Assembly (NCBI GenBank): GCA_016794545.1
Contig: JAEUJX010000500.1
Span: 1-47,010, forward strand
Direction of reading: 5' to 3'
DNA length: 47,010 nucleotides
Origin: Myxococcales bacterium
GTDB taxonomy: Bacteria > Myxococcota_A > Polyangia > Haliangiales > Haliangiaceae
Shown: piece after piece, positions 26,705-35,104 of the stretch
Position numbering within the stretch: the first letter of the stretch is position 1
How the letters are laid out: the number at the start of each line of letters is the position of its first letter
Position numbers and translations under genes: made by a program
Notes under the pieces: model-generated
The model's input: the letters and a program-made list of their open reading frames with translations, nothing else
Told to the model about the DNA's origin: nothing
Database searches by the model: none

Positions 26705-28081
26705 TCAGCGTGTGACGAGCACGACGATCGCGATGACGATCCCGAGTGCCAGTAGTGCGACCAGCATGTAGAACCCGAGGCCACGCGTCGAGGGCTCGGC
26801 CTCGTCGGGCAACGAAACTCCGCTGGGCTCCGGCAACACGAGCTTCTTCATCGCCGGCTTCGGCGCGCCAGCGAGCTGCGCGGTCATCGGGATGTCACCG
26901 AACAAGATCGGTTGTGCACCGATCTGCGTCGGCTCCGGCCCCATGAACATCGCCTGCGCGGGCGGCGGAGCCGGCTCGGGTGGCATGGCCGGGTCTGGTG
27001 GCATGGCCGGCTCGGGTGGGGGCAGCGGCGCGCGAATCGCGGACGCGGAAGTACGCGCCTCCGCGAGCTTCGCGATCTCCTTCTCGGCGAGCTCGAGGAT
27101 CTGCGGGTTCACCTCCTGGAACTGGGTGGCTTGATCGTCGTCGTCTTCCAATCCCAACGCGGGAACCGGAACCGGAACCGGAGCTGGGCTGCGACTCGCC
27201 GCCGGCGGAGCCGGTGCTGCGCTCTCGGCGAGCCACGCTCCGATCTGCTCCGGCGGCATCACTAGCCCATACTGATGCGCGACGGCCTGGAACCCATCCC
27301 GCATCTGGAGCGTGTGCTGCCAGCGATAGGCAGGATCTCGCGAGAGCGCGGTCATGATCACGCTGTCGATCTCGGCCGGGATCCGTGGATCGATCGACGA
27401 CGGCGGCGGGATCACGAGGCCGTTGAGCCGCTCGAGCGTCTGCTGGTCGTTCGCGCCCGTGAACAGCGGTCGACCCGCGAGCAACTCGTACGCGAGCACG
27501 CCAACCGCGAACAGATCGGAGCGCCAATCGCGCACGCCCCAGGCGACGAGCTCAGGCGCGGCATAGCCGAGCGGAGGCTGCATCATCCGGCCGAAGCCCA
27601 CGAGCTTCACCTGCCCGGTCGCGAGCACCACGACGTGCTCCGGGGCGAGCTCGCCGTGGAACAGACCGAGTGGTGTACCGGCCGGATCGACGGCCGTGTG
27701 CACGTACGCGAGGGTGTCGCAGAGCTGCGCGATCACGGCGAGCGCGATCGCCGGTGGCATCGGTTGGCGCGGGAGCTCTGCGAGGCTTCGTCCGAGTACC
27801 AGCTCCTCGGCGATGAACATCGCACCGTCGACGTTTCCGATCTCGTAGACCTGCGTCACGCCCGGATGGCGCAGGAAGCTCGCGAGCTGCGCCTGCTGTG
27901 CGAGCGCGCGGACCGCGTGCTCGTCGGCGGCGAGGTGGGGCAGCAATCGCCGCAGAGCGATCGGCATCGGCGGCCCCTGGCCCATCGGCAGCTCGGCACG
28001 GTGCAGCGACGACAGCGCATCGCTGCCGAGAGCTTCGTGCACCCAGAACCGGCCGAAGGGGTGGGGCGAGGCAGACTCCAC
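26705..28081 (-). CDS. Membrane-anchored pseudokinase (degenerate Ser/Thr kinase)
   Basis: The 458-residue protein has a kinase fold at residues 10-285, a Pro/Ala-rich linker with MPPEPAMPPDP repeats, and one membrane segment near residues 434-456. Key catalytic residues are gone: the VAIK Lys is Arg (IALR, residue 44), HRDLKPEN is HGELAPEH (142-149), and DFG is GFG (162-164). Structural signatures are kept: YAAPEL (APE), WRSDLFAVGVLAYELLAGRPLF, and the final Arg of subdomain XI. It is therefore predicted to be catalytically inactive and to act as a scaffold or sensor in kinase signalling. Myxobacteria carry large numbers of Hanks-type kinases, including such degenerate ones. It lies next to a small lipoprotein gene in the same direction. 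Confidence 0.9.
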   Translation of the reverse strand: MESASPHPFGRFWVHEALGSDALSSLHRAELPMGQGPPMPIALRRLLPHLAADEHAVRALAQQAQLASFLRHPGVTQVYEIGNVDGAMFIAEELVLGRSLAELPRQPMPPAIALAVIAQLCDTLAYVHTAVDPAGTPLGLFHGELAPEHVVVLATGQVKLVGFGRMMQPPLGYAAPELVAWGVRDWRSDLFAVGVLAYELLAGRPLFTGANDQQTLERLNGLVIPPPSSIDPRIPAEIDSVIMTALSRDPAYRWQHTLQMRDGFQAVAHQYGLVMPPEQIGAWLAESAAPAPPAASRSPAPVPVPVPALGLEDDDDQATQFQEVNPQILELAEKEIAKLAEARTSASAIRAPLPPPEPAMPPDPAMPPEPAPPPAQAMFMGPEPTQIGAQPILFGDIPMTAQLAGAPKPAMKKLVLPEPSGVSLPDEAEPSTRGLGFYMLVALLALGIVIAIVVLVTR

Positions 28082-28112
28082 GGATCACTCAGTGTAGGCC
28101 GGGAGGCCGTGC

Positions 28113-28520
28113 CTATGGCTCGGGTGCGCCCGAACCGGTCGCTGGCGCCGGCGAGAGGAAGGCGGCGAGCTCCTGGCGTTCGCTCTCGAGCACGTCGAGC
28201 GGACACTCGGCCGGCTGCTGCGCGCGCATCATGCCGTCGAGCATGCGCGCGCACTTCTTCGCGACGTCGCGGCGCGCCTCGGGCTCGGTCGGTGCGGACG
28301 ACACGTAGTCGCCAAGCTCTTCGATCGCCATCTTCAGCGAGCTGTCCTCGGGGAAGCACTTCCGTCGCGCTTGCACGATCCTGCGGGCACGTTCGCAGTA
28401 GCCAATCGGGTCGGTGACTGCCACGCGTTCGACCGGTTCGTGCTTCGCGGGAGGTTGTTCCTTGGAGCCGCATCCAGCCGACCCGAGCGCGGCGACGAAC
28501 CACACGTAGAGACCCTTCAT
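28113..28520 (-). CDS. Small lipoprotein, unknown function
   Basis: From ATG 28520 this is 135 residues. The signal peptide (MKGLYVWFVAALGSAGC) has a good lipobox. The mature protein is helical with four Cys: YCERARRIVQARRKCFPEDSSLKMAIEELGDYV and VAKKCARMLDGMMRAQQPAECPL. These have the spacing of two disulfide-linked helical hairpins. It is upstream of the pseudokinase on the same strand with 31 bp between them, so the two may be co-transcribed. Longer in-frame extension upstream is only the antisense of the S9 peptidase gene. Confidence 0.75.
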   Translation of the reverse strand: MKGLYVWFVAALGSAGCGSKEQPPAKHEPVERVAVTDPIGYCERARRIVQARRKCFPEDSSLKMAIEELGDYVSSAPTEPEARRDVAKKCARMLDGMMRAQQPAECPLDVLESERQELAAFLSPAPATGSGAPEP

Positions 28521-28547
28521 GTGGTCGATGATGCTATAGCGGCCGCC

Positions 28548-30977
28548 ATGACAACGCGAGTCGTGGTGGCGCTGCTGCTCGTTTCTTCGACGGCGATTGC
28601 CGAGGACAAGTACGAACGACCGGTCAAGGCGGTCGCGAACCTGGTGGATGCGCCACCGATTCCGAGCACCTCGCTCGGACCGGATCGATCGACGCTGCTG
28701 CTGATCACCGCGCGCAACTTCCCGTCGATCGCGGAGGTCGCCGAGCCCGAGCTCCGGCTCGCCGGGCTGAGGATCAATCCGAAGAACTACGCGCAATCGC
28801 GCCGCGGGTTCGCGCAGAAGCTCGAGCTCGTCGACACCAGGGCCGCCAACGCGGTCCCGCGCCCGATCAGCGGCATCCCCGACGGCGCGCGGATCGGCGA
28901 CGTCGCCTGGGCGCCCGACGGAGCGCTGCTCGCGTTCACGATCACCACCGACACCGCGATCGAGCCGTGGATCGTCGACGTCAAGGCAGCCACCGCGAAG
29001 CGGCAGGCGCAGGTCGCGCTGTCGGGTGGCGTCGGCGCGCCGTGTCAGTGGGCACCCGACTCGAAGTCGCTCGTGTGCCGCACGGTGCCTCGGGGCGCGA
29101 AGCCGCCGGTCGTCACGAGCAACGTCCCGACGGGGCCGATCGTCCAGGAGAACGAGGGCACGAAGAAGCCGACACGAACGAACCCCGATCTGCTGCAGAA
29201 TCCGAGCGACGAGAAGTTGTTCGAGCACTACCTGACGTCCCAGCTCGTGCGGCTCGGGCTCGATGGCACGGAGACGCCGATCGGCAAGCCCGCGCTGTTC
29301 CTCGGCGCGCAGCCGTCGCCGGACGGCAAGGCGCTGCTCGTCGTCCAGGTGCATCGCCCGTTCTCGTATCGCGTCACGCTCGGCAACTTTCCGCTGCGCA
29401 CGGACGTGTGGACCGCCGACGGCAAGCCGGTCGCGACGATCGGGGACCTCCGCCTCGCCGAGGACGTCCCCGTCGACTTCGACGCCGTGCGCACCGGCCG
29501 CCGCGGGGTCAGCTGGCGTGCCGATGCGCCGGCGACGGCATGCTGGGTCGAGGCCCAGGATGGCGGCGACGTGAAGAAGCCCGCCGCGATTCGCGACACC
29601 CTGGATTGCGCCGCGGCGCCGTACAACCGGCCGGTGCGGATCGCGTCGCTCGCGCTGCGCTACCGCGGCGTGCAGTGGGGCACCGGCGCGCTCGCGCTCG
29701 TCACCGAGGCCTGGTGGAAGGATCGCAAGACGCGCACGTGGATCGTCGCGCCCGACGACCAGAAGCAGGCCGCGCGTGTGCTGTGGGATCGCTCGAGCGA
29801 GGACCGCTACAGCGATCCGGGCTCGCCGGTGATGCGCCGCGAGCCGAACGGGCAGTGGGTGCTCAACGTGACGAGCAAAGGCCACCTGCTGCTCGACGGC
29901 GACGGCGCATCCGCCGAGGGCGATCGCCCGTTCCTCGATCGCCTCGATCTGGCCACCGGCAAGTCCGAGCGGATCTGGCGCTCCGAGGGCACGAAGTACG
30001 CGAGCGTGCGCGAGGTGCTCGATCGCGACGGCAACGAGGTGGTGCTGTCGCGCGAATCGCCGACCGAGCCACCGCAGCTCTACGCGCACTCGTTCGCGGC
30101 GAAGAAGGAGCGCCAGCTCACGAAGTTCGCGCATCCGGTGCCGGAGCTGGCGAAGGTCGGAAAGCAGCTGATCAAGTGGAAGCGCAAGGACGGCCTCGAG
30201 CTCTCGGGCATGCTGTACCTGCCGCCCGGGTTCCAGCCCAAGCGTGATCGCCCGCTGCCGGTGCTCGTCTGGGTGTACCCGCAGGAGTTCAAGAGCGCCG
30301 CCGCCGCGTCACAGGTCAACGACTCGCCGTACCGCTTCGTGTATCCGTTCTGGGGCGGGCCACTGTTCGCGCTCACGCAGGGCTACGCCGTCGTCGACGA
30401 CCCGTCCTTCGCGATCATCGGCGAGGGCAAGACCGAGCCGAACGACACCTACGTCGAGCAGCTGACCGCGGATGCGAGCTCGATGATCGATCACGTCGTC
30501 GGTCTGGGCGTCGGCGATCGCGATCGGTTCGCCGTCGCGGGCCACTCGTACGGCGCGTTCACCACGGCAAACCTGCTCGCACACACGGATCTGTTCCGGA
30601 CCGGCATCGCGCGATCGGGCGCGTACAACCGCACGCTGACGCCCTTCGGCTTCCAGTCCGAGGAGCGAACGTACTGGGAGGCGGCCGCGACCTACGACAG
30701 GATGTCGCCGTTCCGCTACGCCGACAAGATCGACGAGCCACTGCTGCTGATCCACGGCGCCGCCGACAACAACCCCGGTACGTATCCGATCCAGACCGAG
30801 CGGCTGTTCGGCGCGATGCAGGGCCTCGGTGGTCGCGTTCGCTACGTGCAGCTGCCCGCCGAGTCGCACGGCTATCGCGCGAAGGAGAGCGCGCTCCACG
30901 TGTTGTGGGAGCAGGTTCGCTGGCTCGACACGCACGTGAAGAAGGCGAAGCCGCGCGCCCAGGCGCGCCAGCGCTGA
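28548..30977 (+). CDS. S9 family (prolyl oligopeptidase-type) peptidase, secreted
   Basis: The 809-residue protein has a cleavable signal peptide (MTTRVVVALLLVSSTAIAED). An N-terminal beta-propeller of the WD/DPP type (APDGALLAFT, APDSKSLVC, SPDGKALLVV, REPNGQWVL) precedes an alpha/beta hydrolase domain. The catalytic triad is Ser667 in GHSYGAF, Asp740 in GAADNNPG and His774 in ESHGY. The branch resembles the glutamyl endopeptidase-like S9 peptidases (PVLVWVYPQEFKSAAAASQV). It probably degrades oligopeptides outside the cytoplasm. It lies 4 nt before the internally deleted tatD copy. Confidence 0.92.
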   Translation: MTTRVVVALLLVSSTAIAEDKYERPVKAVANLVDAPPIPSTSLGPDRSTLLLITARNFPSIAEVAEPELRLAGLRINPKNYAQSRRGFAQKLELVDTRAANAVPRPISGIPDGARIGDVAWAPDGALLAFTITTDTAIEPWIVDVKAATAKRQAQVALSGGVGAPCQWAPDSKSLVCRTVPRGAKPPVVTSNVPTGPIVQENEGTKKPTRTNPDLLQNPSDEKLFEHYLTSQLVRLGLDGTETPIGKPALFLGAQPSPDGKALLVVQVHRPFSYRVTLGNFPLRTDVWTADGKPVATIGDLRLAEDVPVDFDAVRTGRRGVSWRADAPATACWVEAQDGGDVKKPAAIRDTLDCAAAPYNRPVRIASLALRYRGVQWGTGALALVTEAWWKDRKTRTWIVAPDDQKQAARVLWDRSSEDRYSDPGSPVMRREPNGQWVLNVTSKGHLLLDGDGASAEGDRPFLDRLDLATGKSERIWRSEGTKYASVREVLDRDGNEVVLSRESPTEPPQLYAHSFAAKKERQLTKFAHPVPELAKVGKQLIKWKRKDGLELSGMLYLPPGFQPKRDRPLPVLVWVYPQEFKSAAAASQVNDSPYRFVYPFWGGPLFALTQGYAVVDDPSFAIIGEGKTEPNDTYVEQLTADASSMIDHVVGLGVGDRDRFAVAGHSYGAFTTANLLAHTDLFRTGIARSGAYNRTLTPFGFQSEERTYWEAAATYDRMSPFRYADKIDEPLLLIHGAADNNPGTYPIQTERLFGAMQGLGGRVRYVQLPAESHGYRAKESALHVLWEQVRWLDTHVKKAKPRAQARQR

Positions 30978-30981
30978 TCAC

Positions 30982-31140
30982 ATGGAGCTTGTCGACATCG
31001 GGATCAACCTCACCCACCGGTCCTTCGACCGCGACCGCGACGAGAAGGCGCTCGCCCGTGCGACCGGGCGCGACGAGCTCGAGATCGCCACCGCGACGAC
31101 GAAGAGCTCGCGGCGGTTGTTGCGACTCCCCGGGCACTGA
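30982..31140 (+). pseudogene. Internally deleted copy of tatD
   Basis: A 52-codon frame joins the first 20 codons of TatD (MELVDIGINLTHRSFDRDRD) to its last 30 codons (ALARATGRDELEIATATTKSSRRLLRL) without a frame break. Both ends are clearly related to the intact gene at 32656-33471. About 640 bp, including all metal-binding motifs except the first, are missing. It cannot be an active nuclease. Confidence 0.85.
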
Positions 31141-31226
31141 GCCGAGGGACGGGGCGGCATCCAGAGCGGCCCGGCGCCACCGTCGCTCGAACTGCGACTC
31201 TCCGGCATGTGGGCGCCGGTGGAAAG

Positions 31227-32615
31227 ATGCGAGGATCGGACGTGGCAGGAACGCCGAGCCTTGCGAGCATCGTGTGGGATCTGTTCCGCGCCCGACGCGA
31301 GGGCGTGGCTGGGCTCGTCCGGCGGCAGCAGCTCCGCAGCGCGAGTCTCGTGACGCACGCGCGCTCGGCGTCGCGCTTCTACCAGCGGCACTGGCGCGAC
31401 TGCGCGCCTGACGCCTCGCTGCGCGACCTTCCGCCCGTCACCAAGCAGCAGCTGATGGCGGCGTTTGATGACTGGCTGACGGATCCGCGGGTGACCCGTG
31501 CGGGTGTCGAGGCGTTCATCGCCGACCCGACGCGCATCGGCTCGAAGCTCTGCGACGAGTACTTCGTCTGCAGCACGTCAGGCACCACCGGCGAGCCGGG
31601 CCGGTTCGTGCACGACCCGCACGCGGTCGCGGTTTATCGCGCGCTGAGCATGCGCCTGTTCGGCGCGTGGTGGTCCGTCGCCGGCGCATGGGCACTCGCG
31701 CGCAAGGGCGGCCGTCTGGTGGCGGTCGTCGGGACGGGCGGGCACTTCGCAGGCGAAGGGTGGACGGAGTGGGAGCGCCGTCGCGACGGCGTGCGTTCGC
31801 GTGCGTACACCGTGCTCTCCGTGCAGCGGCCGCTCGCGGAGATCGTGGCCGCGCTCGATGACCTGGATCCGGCCGTGCTCATCGTCTACCCGAGCATGCT
31901 CGCGCTCCTCGCCGAGGAGCAGGCGGCGGGGCGGCTGAGGCTTCGGCTCGCGTTCATCGAGCTCGGCGGCGAGTCGATGTCGCCGATCACACGCGCGCGC
32001 GCTGCGGACGTGTTCGGCTGCGCCATCTACGACATCTATTCGGCGTCGGAGGCGCTTCTGATGGCGATCGATTGCCCGCACGGGCGCCTGCACGTCAACA
32101 GTGACTGGATGATCCTCGAGCCCGTCGACGCCGTTCTTCACCCCACGCCGCCCGGCGAGCTGTCACACACGGTGTTGCTCACGAACCTCGCCAATCGTGT
32201 TCAGCCGATCCTCCGCTACGATCTCGGCGACTCTGTCGTCGTGCCGACAGATCCCTGCCCGTGCGGTAGCCCGTTGCCGTCTCTCCGCGTGGCTGGCAGG
32301 TCGGGCGACGTCCTTTACCTCGTGGCGACCGACGGAAGGAGGGTGGGCATCCCGCCGTCCGCGCTCGCGATCACTCTCGCGACCGTGTCGGCTGCGCGGC
32401 GGGCCCAGATCGTTCAAACGACCCCAGCATCGCTGCGAGTAAGAGTCGAAGCGGAGCCCGGTGCCGATGTCGAGAGCACACGAGCCTTCGCAGTCGCGAA
32501 GGTTCGTGCGTATCTGGTCGAGCAGGGCCTCCGTGACGTCGAGGTCGTTGGTGCGACGGAGCCGCCCGAGCAGAGTGCGCAGAGTGGGAAATTCCGCCCG
32601 ATCGTGCCGTTGTGA
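31227..32615 (+). CDS. PaaK-like adenylate-forming enzyme (phenylacetate-CoA ligase family)
   Basis: The 462-residue protein is of the PaaK/LuxE-type branch of adenylate-forming enzymes. The P-loop motif SGTTGEPG starts at Ser118. FIELGGESM and YDIYSASEALLMAIDC are the central motifs, and RYDLGDSV with CPCGSPLP is the typical C-terminal core; a shortened C-terminal domain (GIPPSALAITLA...) follows. It would activate a carboxylic acid with ATP, for CoA or carrier transfer; the substrate cannot be told. An in-frame GTG at 31209 is an alternative start. It sits between a deleted and an intact tatD, and its first 170 bp recur as a decayed copy at 14577-14743, so it has been mobile. Confidence 0.85.
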   Translation: MRGSDVAGTPSLASIVWDLFRARREGVAGLVRRQQLRSASLVTHARSASRFYQRHWRDCAPDASLRDLPPVTKQQLMAAFDDWLTDPRVTRAGVEAFIADPTRIGSKLCDEYFVCSTSGTTGEPGRFVHDPHAVAVYRALSMRLFGAWWSVAGAWALARKGGRLVAVVGTGGHFAGEGWTEWERRRDGVRSRAYTVLSVQRPLAEIVAALDDLDPAVLIVYPSMLALLAEEQAAGRLRLRLAFIELGGESMSPITRARAADVFGCAIYDIYSASEALLMAIDCPHGRLHVNSDWMILEPVDAVLHPTPPGELSHTVLLTNLANRVQPILRYDLGDSVVVPTDPCPCGSPLPSLRVAGRSGDVLYLVATDGRRVGIPPSALAITLATVSAARRAQIVQTTPASLRVRVEAEPGADVESTRAFAVAKVRAYLVEQGLRDVEVVGATEPPEQSAQSGKFRPIVPL

Positions 32616-32655
32616 GCGCGCTGACGTCGAGAACGTTCTCGAAGGAGTGATCGCC

Positions 32656-33471
32656 ATGGAGCTCGTCGACATCGGCATCAACCTGACCCACCGGTCCTTC
32701 GACCGCGATCGCGAGGAGGTGATCGAGCGCGGGGCCCAGGCGGGGGTGAAGACGCTGATCATCACCGGGACGAGCGTCCACGACAGCCAGCGCGCGGCCC
32801 AGCTCGCGCGGCAGCGGCCGGCGACCTCGTTCGCGACCGCGGGCGTCCACCCGCACCACGCCGCCGAGTGCGACGCGACCACGATCGACACGCTGCGCGC
32901 TCTCGCGGCGGATCCCCATGTCGTCGCGATCGGCGAGTGCGGCCTCGACTTCAATCGCGACTTCTCGCCGCGCGACCTCCAGGAGAGGTGGTTCGAGGCG
33001 CAGCTCGAGTTGGCGGCAGAGCTCCAGCTGCCCGTGTTCCTGCACGAGCGCGATGCCGCGGATCGATTCGTCGCGCTCCTCGAAGAGCATCGGCCGAGGC
33101 TCGCCGGTGGGATCGTGCACTGCTTCACCGGCACGACCGCCACCGTCGAGCGTTACCTCGCGCTCGATCTTCACATCGGGATCACCGGATGGATCTGTGA
33201 CGAGCGGCGCGGTGCGGGTCTGGTCGCGGCGGTGCGATCGATCCCGCTCGACCGGCTGATGATCGAGACCGATGGTCCATTCCTGCTGCCGCGGACGCTG
33301 CCGCGCGGGCTCGCGCACGGCCGGCGCAACGAGCCCGCGTTCCTGCCCGAGGTCCTGAAGGCCCTCGCCCGCGCGATCGGACGCGACGAGCTCGAGATCG
33401 CGACCGCGACGACGCAGAATGCGCGTAGGTTGTTTCGGCTACCCGAGGCGCGCCCGAGCCCCTACGGGTGA
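32656..33471 (+). CDS. tatD: TatD family DNase/metal-dependent hydrolase
   Basis: The 271-residue TIM-barrel metallohydrolase starts at ATG 32656 with GAAGGAG upstream. The motifs in order are DIGINLTHRSF (first metal site), TAGVHPHHA, GECGLDFNRDFS, FLHERDA, GIVHCFTGT, and IETDGPFLLPR. These are the TatD signatures; the protein is most similar to the E. coli TatD branch, whose motif is DIGVNLTSSQF. The family has 3'-5' exonuclease activity and roles in DNA repair or degradation. An internally deleted copy lies at 30982-31140. Confidence 0.92.
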   Translation: MELVDIGINLTHRSFDRDREEVIERGAQAGVKTLIITGTSVHDSQRAAQLARQRPATSFATAGVHPHHAAECDATTIDTLRALAADPHVVAIGECGLDFNRDFSPRDLQERWFEAQLELAAELQLPVFLHERDAADRFVALLEEHRPRLAGGIVHCFTGTTATVERYLALDLHIGITGWICDERRGAGLVAAVRSIPLDRLMIETDGPFLLPRTLPRGLAHGRRNEPAFLPEVLKALARAIGRDELEIATATTQNARRLFRLPEARPSPYG

Positions 33472-33498
33472 GGACGGAACGGGTATCTCCACGCGAGA

Positions 33499-33798
33499 TC
33501 AGAACGTGACATAGAGTCCCGCGTTTCTCCTCGCTGCCGCCTCGAGCATCTTCACTGCCCTGTCGAGAGTGACCAGCCACTCGTCTCCGCGGCGCTCGAA
33601 CGCGGCATGCTCGCGCGAGGCGCCGAGTCCCTCGTCGATGCGAATCGCGCACGCCGTCGCCGTGCCCGCGAGCAGGCGAGGTGGCCCGACGAGTGGGAAG
33701 GTCACGTCCGTGCCGCGATGGCGGAGCTGCGTGACGGCGTCGCGGATCGCCCACCCGGCTGCGCCCGGATCCGCCTTGGTGATGACGCCTTCGACCAC
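33499..33798 (-). CDS. Small hypothetical protein
   Basis: A 99-residue frame from GTG 33798 has mixed alpha/beta character (VTFPLVGPPRLLAGTATACAIRIDEGLGASREHAAFERRGDEWLVTLDRAVKMLEAAARRNAGLYVTF) and no recognised domain. There is no clear ribosome binding site. It is placed between tatD and the VTT protein gene, which gives no hint of function. It may be real, given its codon pattern. Confidence 0.45.
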   Translation of the reverse strand: MVEGVITKADPGAAGWAIRDAVTQLRHRGTDVTFPLVGPPRLLAGTATACAIRIDEGLGASREHAAFERRGDEWLVTLDRAVKMLEAAARRNAGLYVTF

Positions 33799-33878
33799 GA
33801 CGCGGCCATCCTACCGCTGCGGCGCCTGCCAGCCACGCGGATGACCAGGGCCGCTCGCCGCGAGACTGTCCGGAGGCG

Positions 33879-33894
33879 CGCCCCCGAGGGGGCG
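33879..33894 (-). terminator. GC-rich palindrome after the VTT-domain gene
   Basis: CGCCCCCGAGGGGGCG is perfectly self-complementary and starts 2 nt after the stop of the minus-strand gene. There is no T tract, so it is only a candidate terminator. Confidence 0.35.
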
Positions 33895-33896
33895 TG

Positions 33897-34451
33897 TCAG
33901 CTGAACCAGCCCGTCGCGATCATCGCGACGGTCACCACGGGTGCGAGAGCGACCGCGCACGCCGCGATGTAGGTCCGGATCGGCAGCGTCGTGAACGCGA
34001 GGGCGTAGCTGAGCGGCGGGTTGAACCACAGGACCAGCCGCAACACGACCACCGCGCGGAACGGATGAGTCTCGATCATCTCGAACATGCGGCGGAGATG
34101 GCGCTGCTTCGGCCGCCATCCGGTCGACTCCGCGTGCCGGAAGCGGCGAGCGACGACGAAGGGCACGGTGACCGCGAGCATGCCGCCGCCGAACCCCACC
34201 GCGAATCCGACGTAGGGCCCGAACGCCAGACGGCCGCCGATCACGAAGGCCATCCCCGGCAACCCGATGAACGAACCTGCGACGAAGGCCGCGATGAACA
34301 GCGCCGGAGCGGCCGGCCCGAGCGACTCGAGCCAGGCCGCCACGGTGGTCGGGGTCACGGCGCCCGTACGCCACAGATAGACGGCGCCGACGACGAACGC
34401 GAGGACGAACAGCCCCAGGAAGACCCGCCGCCAGGTACGCGGCACGTTCAT
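33897..34451 (-). CDS. TVP38/TMEM64 family (VTT domain) membrane protein
   Basis: The 184-residue protein has four to five membrane segments. The VTT/SNARE-associated signature is visible: PALFIAAFVAGSFIGLPGMAFVIGGRLAFGPYVGFAVGFGGGMLAVTVPFVVAR, with the G-x-x-x-G/P-rich re-entrant loop. A long amphipathic helix (RHLRRMFEMIETHPFRAVVVLRLVLWFNPPLSYALAFT), typical of DedA/VTT proteins with R-x-x-P-x-x-x-x-N-P-x-x-Y, follows. Members are inner-membrane proteins, some shown to be lipid scramblases or transporters. It is monocistronic and convergent with a small gene of unknown function. Confidence 0.85.
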   Translation of the reverse strand: MNVPRTWRRVFLGLFVLAFVVGAVYLWRTGAVTPTTVAAWLESLGPAAPALFIAAFVAGSFIGLPGMAFVIGGRLAFGPYVGFAVGFGGGMLAVTVPFVVARRFRHAESTGWRPKQRHLRRMFEMIETHPFRAVVVLRLVLWFNPPLSYALAFTTLPIRTYIAACAVALAPVVTVAMIATGWFS

Positions 34452-34651
34452 CGGTTCGCTTCGTGCACGGCGCGAACAGCGCTGGCGTCGGAGATGTCCA
34501 CCGCGAGGCAGCGTAGCACTGCCGCCGCGCCGGAGATGGCGACGACGGCATCTCGATCCGCACGCGCTTCAGTTGAGCGGCGCACCTAACTTCCTCCAAC
34601 ACCACTCGGGTCGTCGTGGAGCGTTCGCGATCGAGCGCTACGTTCCGCGCC

Positions 34652-35104
34652 ATGCGCGCATCTCGGTCTTGGTCCTGGTCCTGGTTGGTGGTTCTCGCGG
34701 CATGTGACGGGCTCGGCGGCTCGCCCGACGCGGAAGTGCTTCCCGACTGCGGTAGGGCGGTGGCCCCGATCGTTCATTGCGGCCCGGAAGCGGTGCTCGC
34801 GGCGGACCGGTTCTCGCTCGACCTCGGCACCGTCGCCGTCTCGAGCCGCTCGTCGGTGTTCTCGATCGCCATCACGAATGTCGGGCGGGGGCGGAGTGGT
34901 GGGATCACGGCGAATGCCGTGGGACCCGAGGCCGCCGAGTTCGACGTCTCCGACGGGTGCGATGCTCTCGAGGCGATGGGGACGTGCACGGTGGCGGTCG
35001 TGTTCAAGCCGAGCTCTCCGGGCATGAAGTCGTCGAGGCTGCTCGTCTCCAGCGCCCCGGGCGGGACGATCGAGATCGCGCTCACCGGCGTCGCGACCAT
35101 GTAG
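34652..35104 (+). CDS. Lipoprotein with ASH/choice-of-anchor D-like Ig domain
   Basis: The 150-residue protein has a signal peptide with lipobox VLAAC. One Ig-like domain follows: FSLDLGTVAVSSRSSVFSIAITNVG...ISLTGVA-like end, with DVSDGCDALEAMGTCTVAVVFKPSSPGMKSSRLLVSS. This is the ASH/HYDIN or choice-of-anchor D pattern (F-x-x-x-T-V-x-x-x-S...C-T-V-x-V-x-F-x-P). A single Cys pair links the C-x-x-L-x-x-x-G-T-C loop. It is probably a cell-surface adhesion or scaffold protein. The stop at 35104 abuts the stop of the converging NAD-kinase-like gene at 35105 with no gap. Confidence 0.8.
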   Translation: MRASRSWSWSWLVVLAACDGLGGSPDAEVLPDCGRAVAPIVHCGPEAVLAADRFSLDLGTVAVSSRSSVFSIAITNVGRGRSGGITANAVGPEAAEFDVSDGCDALEAMGTCTVAVVFKPSSPGMKSSRLLVSSAPGGTIEIALTGVATM

